From the NCBI RefSeq assembly GCF_000336635.1, contig NZ_AOLY01000009.1, forward strand, positions 47,935 to 111,197: a stretch of 63,263 nucleotides of DNA, written 5' to 3'. A program made the translations under genes and the position numbers. Of this stretch, positions 55,550 to 63,263 are shown piece by piece (the stretch's first letter is position 1; each line of letters starts with the position of its first letter). The notes beneath the pieces are model-generated. The model searched no databases and was not told where the DNA came from. It worked only from the letters and a program-made list of their open reading frames with translations. The stretch comes from Haloarcula japonica DSM 6131 (GTDB taxonomy: Archaea > Halobacteriota > Halobacteria > Halobacteriales > Haloarculaceae).

Positions 55550-56013
55550 TGCACGCGCTCGTCCAGCTCCGTGGCGAAGTCAACATGCATACCGACATTC
55601 AGGACACGCTGGAGATGCTCAACATCCACCACGTGAACCACTGCACGCTCGTCCCTGAGACGGACGCCTACCGCGGCATGGTGGCGAAGGTCAACGACTT
55701 CGTCGCCTTCGGCGAGCCGAGCCAGGAGACGCTGGAGACGGTTCTGGCAACGCGCGCTGAGCCGCTTGAGGGCGACGCTGACGTGGACGACGAGTGGGTC
55801 GCCGAGAACACGGACTACGACGACATCTCCGGTCTCGCGTTCGCGCTCCTCTCTGAGGAGACGACGCTACGCGAGCAAGGTCTGTCCCCGACGCTCCGTC
55901 TGCACCCGCCTCGCGGCGGCCACGACGGCGTCAAACACCCCGTCAAGGAGGGCGGGCAGCTCGGGAAACACGACACCGAGGGAATCGACGACCTCCTGGA
56001 GGCGATGCGATAA
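55549..56013 (+). CDS. rpl30: Ribosomal protein uL30
   Basis: 154 residues from ATG at 55549 ([13 protein letters not shown]), archaeal long form with a His-containing N terminus and C-terminal GGHDGVKHPVKEGGQLGKH. The frame also has a GTG just before, not favoured. Confidence 0.97.
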   Translation: MHALVQLRGEVNMHTDIQDTLEMLNIHHVNHCTLVPETDAYRGMVAKVNDFVAFGEPSQETLETVLATRAEPLEGDADVDDEWVAENTDYDDISGLAFALLSEETTLREQGLSPTLRLHPPRGGHDGVKHPVKEGGQLGKHDTEGIDDLLEAMR

Positions 56014-56510
56014 TGACGAGTAAAAAGAAACGACAGCGCGGCTCGCGCACGCACGGCGGCGGCTCACACAAGAACCGACGTGGTGCCGGCCACCGCGGTG
56101 GTCGCGGTGCCGCAGGCCGTGACAAACACGAGTTCCATAACCACGAGCCGCTCGGCAAGAGCGGCTTCAAGCGCCCGCAGAAGGTGCAGGAAGAGGCCGC
56201 AACCATCGACGTTCGCGAGATTGACGAGAACGTCACACTGCTGGCCGCCGATGACGTCGCCGAAGTCGAAGACGGTGGCTTCCGCGTCGATGTCCGTGAT
56301 GTGGTCGAAGAGGCCGACGACGCCGACTACGTGAAGGTACTCGGTGCCGGCCAGGTTCGCCACGAACTCACGCTCGTCGCCGACGACTTCTCCGAGGGCG
56401 CTCGCGAGAAGGTCGAAGCCGCAGGCGGGAGCGTCGAACTGACCGACCTCGGCGAGGAGCGCCAGGCCGAGGCCGAAGAAACCGACGACGCGGACGCGGA
56501 CGAGGAATAA
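56013..56510 (+). CDS. rpl15: Ribosomal protein uL15
   Basis: 165 residues: basic Gly/Arg-rich N terminus (SKKKRQRGSRTHGGGSHKNRRGAGHRGGRG), then a typical L15 core, and a strongly acidic C terminus (EERQAEAEETDDADADEE). Starts on the last base of uL30. Confidence 0.97.
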   Translation: MTSKKKRQRGSRTHGGGSHKNRRGAGHRGGRGAAGRDKHEFHNHEPLGKSGFKRPQKVQEEAATIDVREIDENVTLLAADDVAEVEDGGFRVDVRDVVEEADDADYVKVLGAGQVRHELTLVADDFSEGAREKVEAAGGSVELTDLGEERQAEAEETDDADADEE

Positions 56511-56516
56511 CGAACG

Positions 56517-57980
56517 ATGAGCTGGAAGGACACCGCCGAACCACTGCTTGTCCGGATGCCCGCAGTCCAGCGGCCGGAAGGACACGTCCCGTTCAAGCGC
56601 AAGCTCACTTGGACAGGTGGCGTGCTCTTGCTGTATTTCTTCCTGACGAACGTGAAGCTGTTCGGGCTGGACATCGACGCCAGCCAACAGGTGTTCGGGC
56701 GCTTCTCCTCGATTCTGGCCTCCGGCCAGGGGAGCATCTTGCAGCTGGGTATCGGTCCGATCGTTACGGCGTCCATCGTGTTGCAGCTCCTCGGTGGGGC
56801 GGACCTGCTCGGGCTGAACACCCAAGACGATCCACGTGACCAGATCCTCTATCAGGGGCTTCAGAAGCTGCTGGTACTCGTGATGATCTGCCTCACCGGG
56901 CTCCCGATGGTGTTTGCCGGCGGCTTCCTCCCGGCTGACACGGCGGTCGCAAGTTCCCTGGGTATCGGCACGACCGGTGTCCAGTGGCTCATCTTCGGCC
57001 AGATGTTCGTCGGCGGTGTCCTCATCCTGTTCATGGACGAGGTCATCTCCAAGTGGGGCGTCGGCTCCGGTATCGGCCTGTTCATCGTCGCTGGCGTGAG
57101 CCAACGGCTCATCGGCGGCGTCCTGACGACGCCGTTTATCGGCAACAGCGAAGGGATCATCTACACCTGGTACCTGTTCATCACCGGCGAGCGCGGCACC
57201 GGGCCAGTGCTGGCCGCTGATGGGCTCCAGACCGTGCTGCTCCAGGGCGAACTGCTGGGGCTGTTCACGACACTCCTCATCTTCGCAGTGGTCGTCTACG
57301 CCGAATCTGTCCGTGTCGAGATCCCGCTGTCGAACGCCCGCGTGAAAGGAGCCCGTGGCCGGTTCCCGGTCAAGCTCATCTACGCAAGCGTCTTGCCGAT
57401 GATCCTCGTCCGGGCGCTCCAGGCGAACATCCAGTTCTTGGGCCGGATCCTCGACGCCCAGCTGGGTTCGATGCCGGCGTTCCTCGGCACGTACGCCAAC
57501 GGCCAGCCGACCGGCGGCCTGTTTTACTTCCTCGCCCCCATCCAGAGCCGTGGTGACTGGATGTGGTGGCTCGAAGGAACCACCCAACCGGTCTGGCAGA
57601 TCCTGACCCGCGTCGGCATCGACCTGTTCGTCATGCTGGTCGGCGGCGCAGTCTTCGCCGTATTCTGGGTCGAAACCACCGACATGGGTCCGGAAGCGAC
57701 TGCCAAGCAGATCCACAACTCCGGGATGCAGATTCCCGGCTTCCGACAGAACGTCGGTGTCATCGAGAAAGTCCTTGAGCGGTATATCCCGCAAGTGACC
57801 GTTATTGGTGGGGCCTTGGTTGGGCTGCTAGCTGTCATGGCCAACATGCTGGGTACCATCGGCGGCGTCTCCGGTACCGGGCTGCTGCTGACGGTCTCCA
57901 TTACGTACAAGCTGTACGAGGAGATCGCCGAAGAGCAGCTCATGGAGATGCATCCGATGATGCGCCAGATGTTTGGCTGA
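56517..57980 (+). CDS. secY: Preprotein translocase subunit SecY
   Basis: 487 residues with ten membrane segments. It starts with MSWKDTAEPLLVRMPAVQRPEGHVPFKRKLTWTGGVLLLYFFLTN and the plug region follows in the first extracellular loop; the cytosolic loop EIPLSNARVKGARGRFPVKLIYAS is conserved. It forms the protein-conducting channel with SecE and Sec61beta. It is the last gene of the cluster and is followed by decayed DNA. Confidence 0.98.
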   Translation: MSWKDTAEPLLVRMPAVQRPEGHVPFKRKLTWTGGVLLLYFFLTNVKLFGLDIDASQQVFGRFSSILASGQGSILQLGIGPIVTASIVLQLLGGADLLGLNTQDDPRDQILYQGLQKLLVLVMICLTGLPMVFAGGFLPADTAVASSLGIGTTGVQWLIFGQMFVGGVLILFMDEVISKWGVGSGIGLFIVAGVSQRLIGGVLTTPFIGNSEGIIYTWYLFITGERGTGPVLAADGLQTVLLQGELLGLFTTLLIFAVVVYAESVRVEIPLSNARVKGARGRFPVKLIYASVLPMILVRALQANIQFLGRILDAQLGSMPAFLGTYANGQPTGGLFYFLAPIQSRGDWMWWLEGTTQPVWQILTRVGIDLFVMLVGGAVFAVFWVETTDMGPEATAKQIHNSGMQIPGFRQNVGVIEKVLERYIPQVTVIGGALVGLLAVMANMLGTIGGVSGTGLLLTVSITYKLYEEIAEEQLMEMHPMMRQMFG

Positions 57981-57986
57981 GTTCTA

Positions 57987-58009
57987 CATTTATTCTATAT
58001 CAGTTTTTA
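57987..58009 (+). terminator. T-rich terminator after secY
   Basis: Alternating T runs (ATTTATTCTATATCAGTTTTT) begin 6 bases after the secY stop. Archaeal termination commonly uses such U-rich stretches, so the ribosomal transcript probably ends here. Confidence 0.5.
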
Positions 58010-58140
58010 GCGTCTAGATCCGCATCAATTGTGATTTGTTGGATGTACAGGTAATGTTTGATGCGTGCGTCTTTGGTCGTGAACTGCCAGTCGATATCAG
58101 AGTCATCGTCGTTGTGAGTTCGCTCTGCGAAATTCAACCG
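58000..58140 (-). pseudogene. Remnant of a transposase C terminus
   Basis: On the minus strand a frame of 44 codons, without its own start, ends at TGA 58000-58002. It reads NFAERTHNDDDSDIDWQFTTKDARIK and then loses the pattern. The string WQFTTxDARIK resembles the end of haloarchaeal transposases (IS630-type, as I remember them). Only this fragment remains. Confidence 0.4.
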
Positions 58141-58151
58141 GAAGGAACACC

Positions 58152-58680
58152 GTGCCTGTATCACCGACAGGTATGGTGATCACGGAACTTGGATCATCTG
58201 ATGAGACACCGTACGACGGGAGTCACCTCCGCGTGATTCTGGAGCATCGCACCGTTGCGGATGGCGTGCTCGACGGAGACGCCATTCTGGAGGTTGCTGC
58301 TCTTGCTGCGAAGGGGGACTCACGCAAGACCGTGGACACTCTCTATGAGGCCGGTCAGCTCGCGGAGAAAGAGTATAGGGTGTCCGTCGACCACTTCGAC
58401 GATACCGTCCAGCAAGCCGAAACCAATTGCTTCCAGAGGGTCGGGAGCGGGACGACGCCGCACGTCAAACATATCCTGCACCGTGGCGCTGGACCGCGAA
58501 CCATCCCGATCGAGAGGCGTTTCTTACCCCTCATATCTATGAATTGTACAGCGGATCGTGGATCGAGTGGACTCCGGCCCACTCTCGGAGGATCGCGCGT
58601 ATCGACTGCTCAAAGAACAGGCGACTATTGAAGTTGTTTCAGTATGGATTGTGATGAAACAGGCATTCAATCTGTCTGAC
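58152..58680 (+). pseudogene. Frameshifted remnant of orc1/cdc6 (C-terminal half)
   Basis: The fragment has no Walker motifs. In the first frame are HLRVILEHRTVADGVLDGD and AILEVAALAAKGDSRKTVDTL, then EAGQLAEKE, which match the lid region of archaeal Orc1/Cdc6. A second frame continues with TANHPDREAFLTPHIYELY, and a third with IVDRVDSGPLSEDRAYRLLKEQATIEVVSVW, which match the winged-helix DNA-binding domain. At least two frameshifts separate them. The AAA+ N terminus is missing. It is therefore a broken initiator gene, perhaps a plasmid-type Orc. Confidence 0.7.
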
Positions 58681-59330
58681 TATTTTGTACCCAGAACGTA
58701 GATTTTTCTCCACTGTAGGACTAAACAGGCAATCGATTTCTTTAAACTAAGTTCTTTATATGAATAGTCAAAAATACTCTTATCATCTATCCGCGTCACA
58801 TTAGTGTCAAAACCAACACTCTCTAAAAGACCAAGTACATCTTCTGTATCAAAATGATGAGGATGAGGCTTATCTATCATATTCAAATGAGATAAGATAA
58901 TATCTGGCAATTCATATACATTTAGACGAAAAATGAGGATTCCATCATCGTCAAGAATCCTGAAAATCTCTTCTGCTACTTTCTCTGGATTTATAGTGTG
59001 GTCCAACACATTATAGCAGATAACGGCATCGAAATATGTATCGGGGAACGGAAGCGACTCCCCCACACCAGTTATTAATTCCGCTGAACTTTGCTCAATA
59101 TCTTGGATTGAGCTATTTGTAATTGGGTCGATAGAGACGCTTTCTTCGCTGTCTATCGCATGAATCATCCCCGTTCCCCCACCAACAGCCAAAATTTTCT
59201 TGTCTTCTAATTCCTGAATTTCAATAGGAAAATTATTTAGTTTATTCTTAGCCTCTGTCTCCGAGTCGAGAGATATGTGATGTTGATGTGATTGCTCTAC
59301 CTCTTGGGCACGATCCCATCGTGTGTCCAT
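58680..59330 (-). CDS. Class I SAM-dependent methyltransferase
   Basis: 216 residues. The SAM-binding glycine motif is LAVGGGTGMIHAID, followed by GVGESLPFPDTYFDAVICYNVLDHT (motif post I to II) and FRILDDDGILIFRLNV. It belongs to the Methyltransf_11 type; the substrate is unknown but the neighbours suggest a glycan or lipid. The gene is clearly AT-richer than the genome average. A TTTTTAAC box 27 bases upstream of the ATG suggests a leaderless mRNA. Its stop meets the end of the orc1 remnant. Confidence 0.88.
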   Translation of the reverse strand: MDTRWDRAQEVEQSHQHHISLDSETEAKNKLNNFPIEIQELEDKKILAVGGGTGMIHAIDSEESVSIDPITNSSIQDIEQSSAELITGVGESLPFPDTYFDAVICYNVLDHTINPEKVAEEIFRILDDDGILIFRLNVYELPDIILSHLNMIDKPHPHHFDTEDVLGLLESVGFDTNVTRIDDKSIFDYSYKELSLKKSIACLVLQWRKIYVLGTK

Positions 59331-59387
59331 AACGATGAGTAGATAGGATTGTTAAAAATATTATCGAAGACTACCATCAAAAGGCAC

Positions 59388-59813
59388 CTACGTACTGAAC
59401 CCCTCTGGGAGGTCCCAATCAGATTCATCATAGTAGTTGTGCAATCCGCCGTCGGTATTCGTCCCTGAAGTCGCATCCATATTGCCCGTTAGGAGGTTTC
59501 CATCGCCAAATCTTAATCGACTTCGATAACCGGACCAGAGACTGACCTTTCACCGGAATTGTTAATGTAAGCGGTATTAGAGAGGTCGGCGATTTGGCGA
59601 CCGCCGTTAGCAATCTGAACGAAAACGGGTCAGTCAATTGTAACGGTACCAAGATCGGAAATGTCGTGAACGCCCGCCTCAGAGAATCCGTGCAGCTGTT
59701 CGGTGTTTCGTCGTACCGTGTTTGGAGGTTGCCGCCCGGAGACACAAAGGTAGTTGTACTGTTTAATCCGCCTGCATTGGCACCCCAGGATAGAGAGAAA
59801 TGGAGATGATCTG
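59388..59813 (-). pseudogene. Decayed gene, surface-protein-like
   Basis: No intact reading frame, but coding-like text appears in the minus strand across several frames: GANAGGLNSTTTFVSPGGNL, then FSEAGVHDISDLGTVTID followed by an in-frame stop, then PVFVQIANGGRQIADLSNTAY and INNSGERSVSGPVIEVD, a stop, and finally RFGDGNLLTGNMDAT and DESDWDLPEGFST ending at TAG (59388-59390). The composition (Gly, Asn, Thr, Asp) suggests a secreted or surface protein. It has at least two stops and one or two frameshifts. Family not identified. Confidence 0.55.
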
Positions 59814-59913
59814 CTACTGATGTAACGGAACGAATCGGTTTGATTTAGTGTCTTCACTGGCCACTGGATAATGATGGACGAGGTACTGAAATCATATACT
59901 GGGTTTGATATAT

Positions 59914-61413
59914 ATGTCTGATGATGAGACAGAGATGGATATTCTGGCGACCCTCTCTAGGGGGGCGTCGTTGCACGTTGTCGGGAAGATCTTTTTTAAT
60001 GTTTTCGGATTTTTATTGCACCTCGTTCTTTCAAGGGGACTTGGCGCAGGATTGTATGGTATTTACGCGTATGGGAAAACGCTCTCTCGCATAGCGATTG
60101 TTTTCACCAACCTCGGCTCCGATCAGTCTGTACTGAAGTATCTGCCAGAGTACTCGGATGACGCTGCTCAGCAACGGCTCTTTTTCGGGCTGTCTGTGCT
60201 CACGTCTCTGGTTGGTTCGATCGTCGCCGCCGCTGTGTTGGCGGTGTATGCCCCGGTAATCTCAAATCTCACAATAGATAGGCCGGAGTTCATCGGTGTT
60301 TTGCGCTTATTTGCGATCATCACCGTCTTTGACACGCTCGCACGAATAATACACAGCAGCTTTCGGGGGCTTGAACGACTGGAGTACGAGGTACTGTCCA
60401 GCAAGATATCTCGTCCGATTCTCCGACTTATTGGGGTTGTCGGAGCACTTTCGCTTGGCTATTCTCTTACTGGTGTGATGGTTGCACTCGTCGTTGCGAG
60501 TGGCCTCGTGCTTGGGATCGCCTCATACCTTCTACTTAGTCGGTTCGAATTGCGGCCGTGGATATCTTCAGACCAAGTCACAAGAAGTAGCGTCTTCGAG
60601 TACTACAATTTCTCGATTCCGCTTACGATGAAGAATGCTGCGGATATTCTGATCCGACGAGTCGATATTTTCATGGTGGGATTGTTTTTTTCGTCTACAG
60701 TTGTCGGCTATTACAATATCTCATTACTCATTGCTGGATTCCTGACGATTCCTCTGATGGGATTTAATCAACTCTTTCCGCCGATTGCGTCACGACTCTA
60801 CATGAACGGCGAAATCCCCAAGCTCAATTCGCTGTATAATACTGTCACTCGATGGGTTTTCACGATCTCTTTTCTGATGGCTATCGGTGCGTTCGTGTAC
60901 CGTGCAGAGATTCTGTCCCTATTCGGTGAGGATTTCACAGCTGGGACACCCGTTCTGGCATTGTTTGTCGTTGGCCAGTTGTTCAACTGTCTCGGTGGTC
61001 CAAATGGATATCTCCTGATGATGACTGAACGCCAGTACGTGTTGGTCGTGAACCAGTGGGTCTTCGGTATCGTGAACGTCGTTCTCAACTACGTGATGAT
61101 CACTACGTTCGGGGTTCTCGGGGCCGCTGTTGCGACAGCTGGGGTCTTTGCCATGCTGAACATAGTCCAGACGATCGAACTATGGTACTTTGAGCGTCTG
61201 TTTCCCTACTCTCTGAATTTCTTGAAACCACTGTTTGCGGGTGTCATCACGACGATTGTGATGGTTTCCATACGCTACGTCATGAGCGATACCGTTCTGT
61301 TGATCATCGGAGGGCTCACTGGTGTAGTGACGTATGGAATTGTGTTACTGGCTATCGGTATTGAGGAAGATGATAAGGAATTCTTCGGGAAAGTCACAGA
61401 CGGAGTCAAATAA
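59914..61413 (+). CDS. Wzx-like flippase (polysaccharide biosynthesis membrane protein)
   Basis: 499 residues from ATG at 59914; a TTG three codons upstream is possible but unlikely. About twelve to fourteen membrane segments, N-terminal SLHVVGKIFFNVFGFLLHLVLSRGLGAGLYGIYAYGKT fits the MATE/Wzx (polysaccharide flippase) superfamily. It would flip lipid-linked glycans from the inner to the outer face for N-glycosylation or exopolysaccharide. Close in kind to haloarchaeal Agl15. It stands next to methyltransferase and sulfatase-like genes, consistent with a glycan cluster. GC is lower than in the ribosomal region. Confidence 0.87.
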   Translation: MSDDETEMDILATLSRGASLHVVGKIFFNVFGFLLHLVLSRGLGAGLYGIYAYGKTLSRIAIVFTNLGSDQSVLKYLPEYSDDAAQQRLFFGLSVLTSLVGSIVAAAVLAVYAPVISNLTIDRPEFIGVLRLFAIITVFDTLARIIHSSFRGLERLEYEVLSSKISRPILRLIGVVGALSLGYSLTGVMVALVVASGLVLGIASYLLLSRFELRPWISSDQVTRSSVFEYYNFSIPLTMKNAADILIRRVDIFMVGLFFSSTVVGYYNISLLIAGFLTIPLMGFNQLFPPIASRLYMNGEIPKLNSLYNTVTRWVFTISFLMAIGAFVYRAEILSLFGEDFTAGTPVLALFVVGQLFNCLGGPNGYLLMMTERQYVLVVNQWVFGIVNVVLNYVMITTFGVLGAAVATAGVFAMLNIVQTIELWYFERLFPYSLNFLKPLFAGVITTIVMVSIRYVMSDTVLLIIGGLTGVVTYGIVLLAIGIEEDDKEFFGKVTDGVK

Positions 61414-61415
61414 TA

Positions 61416-62738
61416 TCACATGTACCCAAGATCCTGTAGTTGGCTTTTGATGTCTTCGGACATTGTGTTATCTGGCATCTCTTGGACATCTATTTCCGTG
61501 ATATCCATGGCTTCTATTAAATTCTCAATCTTTGATTGAGGAACTGTCTTTTCTGGTTCGCCTTGTTCGATAAACTCTCCTTGTGGAGTCTCGTACCCAT
61601 AGTAATTCTCTGGCATCGCAATTCCGCGTAGCGGTTGATCGATCATTTCTAAAAATTCAGGATCGATATCGGACTGTTTGAGCGTCTGTAGTTGTGATGT
61701 TCTGAGGCCGTGCGATTCGGTAAGGTACTCTCTGCTGGTGGGGTTCTCTATAAGATTCTGTCCGCGAGAGGGTGCGTCTATACCCGCTAAATCAAGGATT
61801 GTTTTGTGGACATCTAAAAGACTCACAGTTGCGTCAATTGATTCTGTATCGAGGTCGTCGTGGTAGATGTTTACCGGCACGTGGGTGAGTTCGGGATAGA
61901 CGCCGTAGTGATGTTTACTTGTGTTGTGTTCTCCAAAGAGCTCTCCATGATCGGAAACTGTAATCACATAATCAAAATTCTGCTGAAGTATTTCGAAGAT
62001 CAATTTATATATGTCTGATAGATAGTTTACAGCGTTTTTGTATGCTTGTTTCTGGTTTACAAGATTGGATTGTTTGACGTGTATTCCGTCGTCGATTCTT
62101 CTCTGAGTGTACTCCGTCGTTCGGTATTTTTCCGGAGGATAGTAAGGTGCATGAGCGTTCATTATATTTATGAATACGAATTCTTCATCACCGAAATTAG
62201 TAGCTGAAAGTATATCTAACGTTTCATTGGCTGAGTCAAATCGATTTCCGAACTTTAGCTTCCACCCAATTTTTATCGATTGAATAAATGATGAATCTGA
62301 CAGAGCACATTGCCCAATCATGTACAATTCTCTAATAGTCTTGGGTAAATTTGAGTTTTGAGCTCGATTTTTCCAAGAAAATACGTTGTCATCGCGTAAT
62401 TTTGCCCGCCCTGTATGATGAAACTCTTCAAATCCTCTATCAAACGCGTTCATCGGGGAAGCTAGGAGATTCCCACTAATTGCTTGTGTTTTGTAACCGT
62501 TGGCATAGAGTGTTTCAGCTAGGGTGGCTTCATTACAGGTCAACTGCTCAGATTTAGCGTGAACGCCGATTTCTGAGGCATACTTTCCAGTAAACATTGA
62601 TGCATGTGCTGGTACCGTGTAATGTGCAGGTGACCAAGCATTTACATAGTGCACGCCAGGAAGCCAGTCAAAGTAGCTCTCGAAAATATCTTGTCGCACA
62701 GTATCGAGAACGACAAGTGCGATATTTGGAGCAGACAT
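61416..62738 (-). CDS. Sulfatase-like hydrolase with Thr at the nucleophile position
   Basis: 440 residues of the alkaline-phosphatase superfamily. Metal-binding Asp12 is in VVLDTVRQD, the second set of metal ligands in VSDHGELFGEH. Where sulfatases have CxPxR or SxPxR, this protein has TVPAH (Thr41), so it lacks the residue converted to formylglycine. Thr is used as nucleophile in phosphodiesterase and phosphoethanolamine transferase relatives. It has no signal peptide or membrane segment. The gene is AT-rich. It ends 2 bases after the flippase stop on the other strand. Confidence 0.82.
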   Translation of the reverse strand: MSAPNIALVVLDTVRQDIFESYFDWLPGVHYVNAWSPAHYTVPAHASMFTGKYASEIGVHAKSEQLTCNEATLAETLYANGYKTQAISGNLLASPMNAFDRGFEEFHHTGRAKLRDDNVFSWKNRAQNSNLPKTIRELYMIGQCALSDSSFIQSIKIGWKLKFGNRFDSANETLDILSATNFGDEEFVFINIMNAHAPYYPPEKYRTTEYTQRRIDDGIHVKQSNLVNQKQAYKNAVNYLSDIYKLIFEILQQNFDYVITVSDHGELFGEHNTSKHHYGVYPELTHVPVNIYHDDLDTESIDATVSLLDVHKTILDLAGIDAPSRGQNLIENPTSREYLTESHGLRTSQLQTLKQSDIDPEFLEMIDQPLRGIAMPENYYGYETPQGEFIEQGEPEKTVPQSKIENLIEAMDITEIDVQEMPDNTMSEDIKSQLQDLGYM

Positions 62739-62827
62739 ATTGTGATGATACCCCCTATTCAGATATATGATTTGTGGAGCAAGTTCGAAGAAGTTATACC
62801 TGAGATAATACCATACTTAATAAGCTG
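62739..62827. promoter_or_regulatory. Divergent promoter region of the two hydrolase genes
   Basis: 89-base AT-rich spacer. On the minus strand ATATATCTG is about 27 bases before the sulfatase-like gene; on the plus strand GTTATACC is about 27 bases before the ATG at 62828. Both fit leaderless starts. Confidence 0.45.
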
Positions 62828-63187
62828 ATGTACTCGCTTGAGCAGATTACTAAAGGTATTAAAGATCCGCACAAGATCGCCTATGAATTAAATAAAATAG
62901 GATACACTCGGGGCGGATATCGTCAGCAGAACCCAAAAGGTGTGAACTTTTTGAAGGAAGATTGGGATAATCTGATAATACTCGACGCCTGTAGATATGA
63001 CTATTTCAAACGATGCACTGATTTCTCTGGTCATCTTGAGTATCGCCACTCACTTGGAAGTGCAACAAGACAGTTCGTAAGAGAGAATTTTAAAAATAAA
63101 ACACTGCATGATACGGTATATATCGGAGCAAACACTTGGTTTCTGAAACTTCAAGAGGAGATCAATGCTGAAGTCATTCGTCTTTAG
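62828..63187 (+). pseudogene. Truncated alkaline-phosphatase-like (sulfatase family) gene
   Basis: 119 residues with the N-terminal family signature WDNLIILDACRYDYFKRC and the later SLGSATRQFVRENFKNKTLHDTVYIGAN, as in archaeal sulfatase-like proteins of glycosylation clusters. It stops after EINAEVIRL, where relatives carry on for well over 100 more residues. The next 76 bases show no continuation in the other frames. So it is truncated, or interrupted beyond the window. It faces the other hydrolase gene. Confidence 0.6.
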
Positions 63188-63263
63188 CTAACACCAGTAG
63201 TAATTCTTGGAAATGAAATTATAACTGTGGATGTTAGGAGAACCAATTCCGTCGGTCGAGGTG

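Noticed and set aside
56064-57794. Long minus-strand frame opposite uL15 and secY
   Set aside because: Antisense shadow; spans two well-conserved genes and has typical shadow composition rich in His, Glu, Gln and Asp.
59594-59809. 71-codon plus-strand frame starting MATAVSNLNENGSV
   Set aside because: It lies opposite coding-like minus-strand text that explains the composition, and it has no recognisable family.
1-63263. CRISPR arrays
   Set aside because: No regularly spaced direct repeats of 25-40 bases and no cas genes were seen.

Overview
The window is from a haloarchaeal chromosome, almost certainly a Haloarcula species. The proteins are strongly acidic, coding DNA is GC-rich, many genes look leaderless with a TATA-like box 25-30 bases before the start codon, and the ribosomal proteins uL2, uL3, uS3 and eL32 read nearly the same as I remember those of Haloarcula marismortui. 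The tRNA-Met intron with a bulge-helix-bulge splice site, the archaeal-type AspRS, GGGP synthase, SMC/ScpA and SecY all fit.

Layout. 1-9.6 kb: aspS, a three-gene ABC-2 exporter/lipoprotein operon, an Lrp regulator beside a degenerate RCK-like protein and an APC amino-acid permease fused to stress-protein domains, GGGP synthase, and a Rieske protein overlapping a small zinc ribbon. 9.2-21.2 kb: a PPOX protein, topA, gatB, then smc-scpA and a membrane metalloprotease. 21.2-33.4 kb: mostly small haloarchaea-specific genes, a HalX response regulator, an intron-containing tRNA-Met, a four-PAS histidine kinase, a 40-residue zinc finger and a membrane-anchored sulfite-oxidase-like enzyme. 33.6-43.1 kb: the B12-dependent ribonucleotide reductase, a 575-base intergenic region with an origin-recognition-box-like motif, a membrane J-domain protein, phosphoglycolate phosphatase, a GTPBP1-like GTPase, Mch and DUF1508 repeats. 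43.4-58.0 kb: tRNA-Gly, a SPOUT RNA methyltransferase and the complete archaeal S10/spc ribosomal cluster from uL3 to uL15 and SecY, with nearly every junction overlapping or separated by a few bases.

58.0-63.3 kb is different. Immediately after secY come an apparent transposase remnant, a frameshifted orc1/cdc6 remnant, a decayed Gly/Asn/Thr-rich gene, and AT-richer genes for a SAM methyltransferase, a Wzx-type flippase, a sulfatase-like hydrolase with Thr in the nucleophile position, and a truncated second hydrolase of the same superfamily. This looks like the edge of a variable surface-glycan island.

Functional links: aspS and gatB together suit the tRNA-dependent route to Asn-tRNA; smc and scpA form the condensin core; the ribosomal cluster carries the Sec translocon and an RNase P protein. 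I found no clearly new multi-gene system. The most unusual items are the ORB-like repeat region at 37.0-37.1 kb, the inverted repeat flanking the J-domain gene promoter, the partial tRNA-Gly repeat at 43.2 kb, and the decayed boundary after secY.
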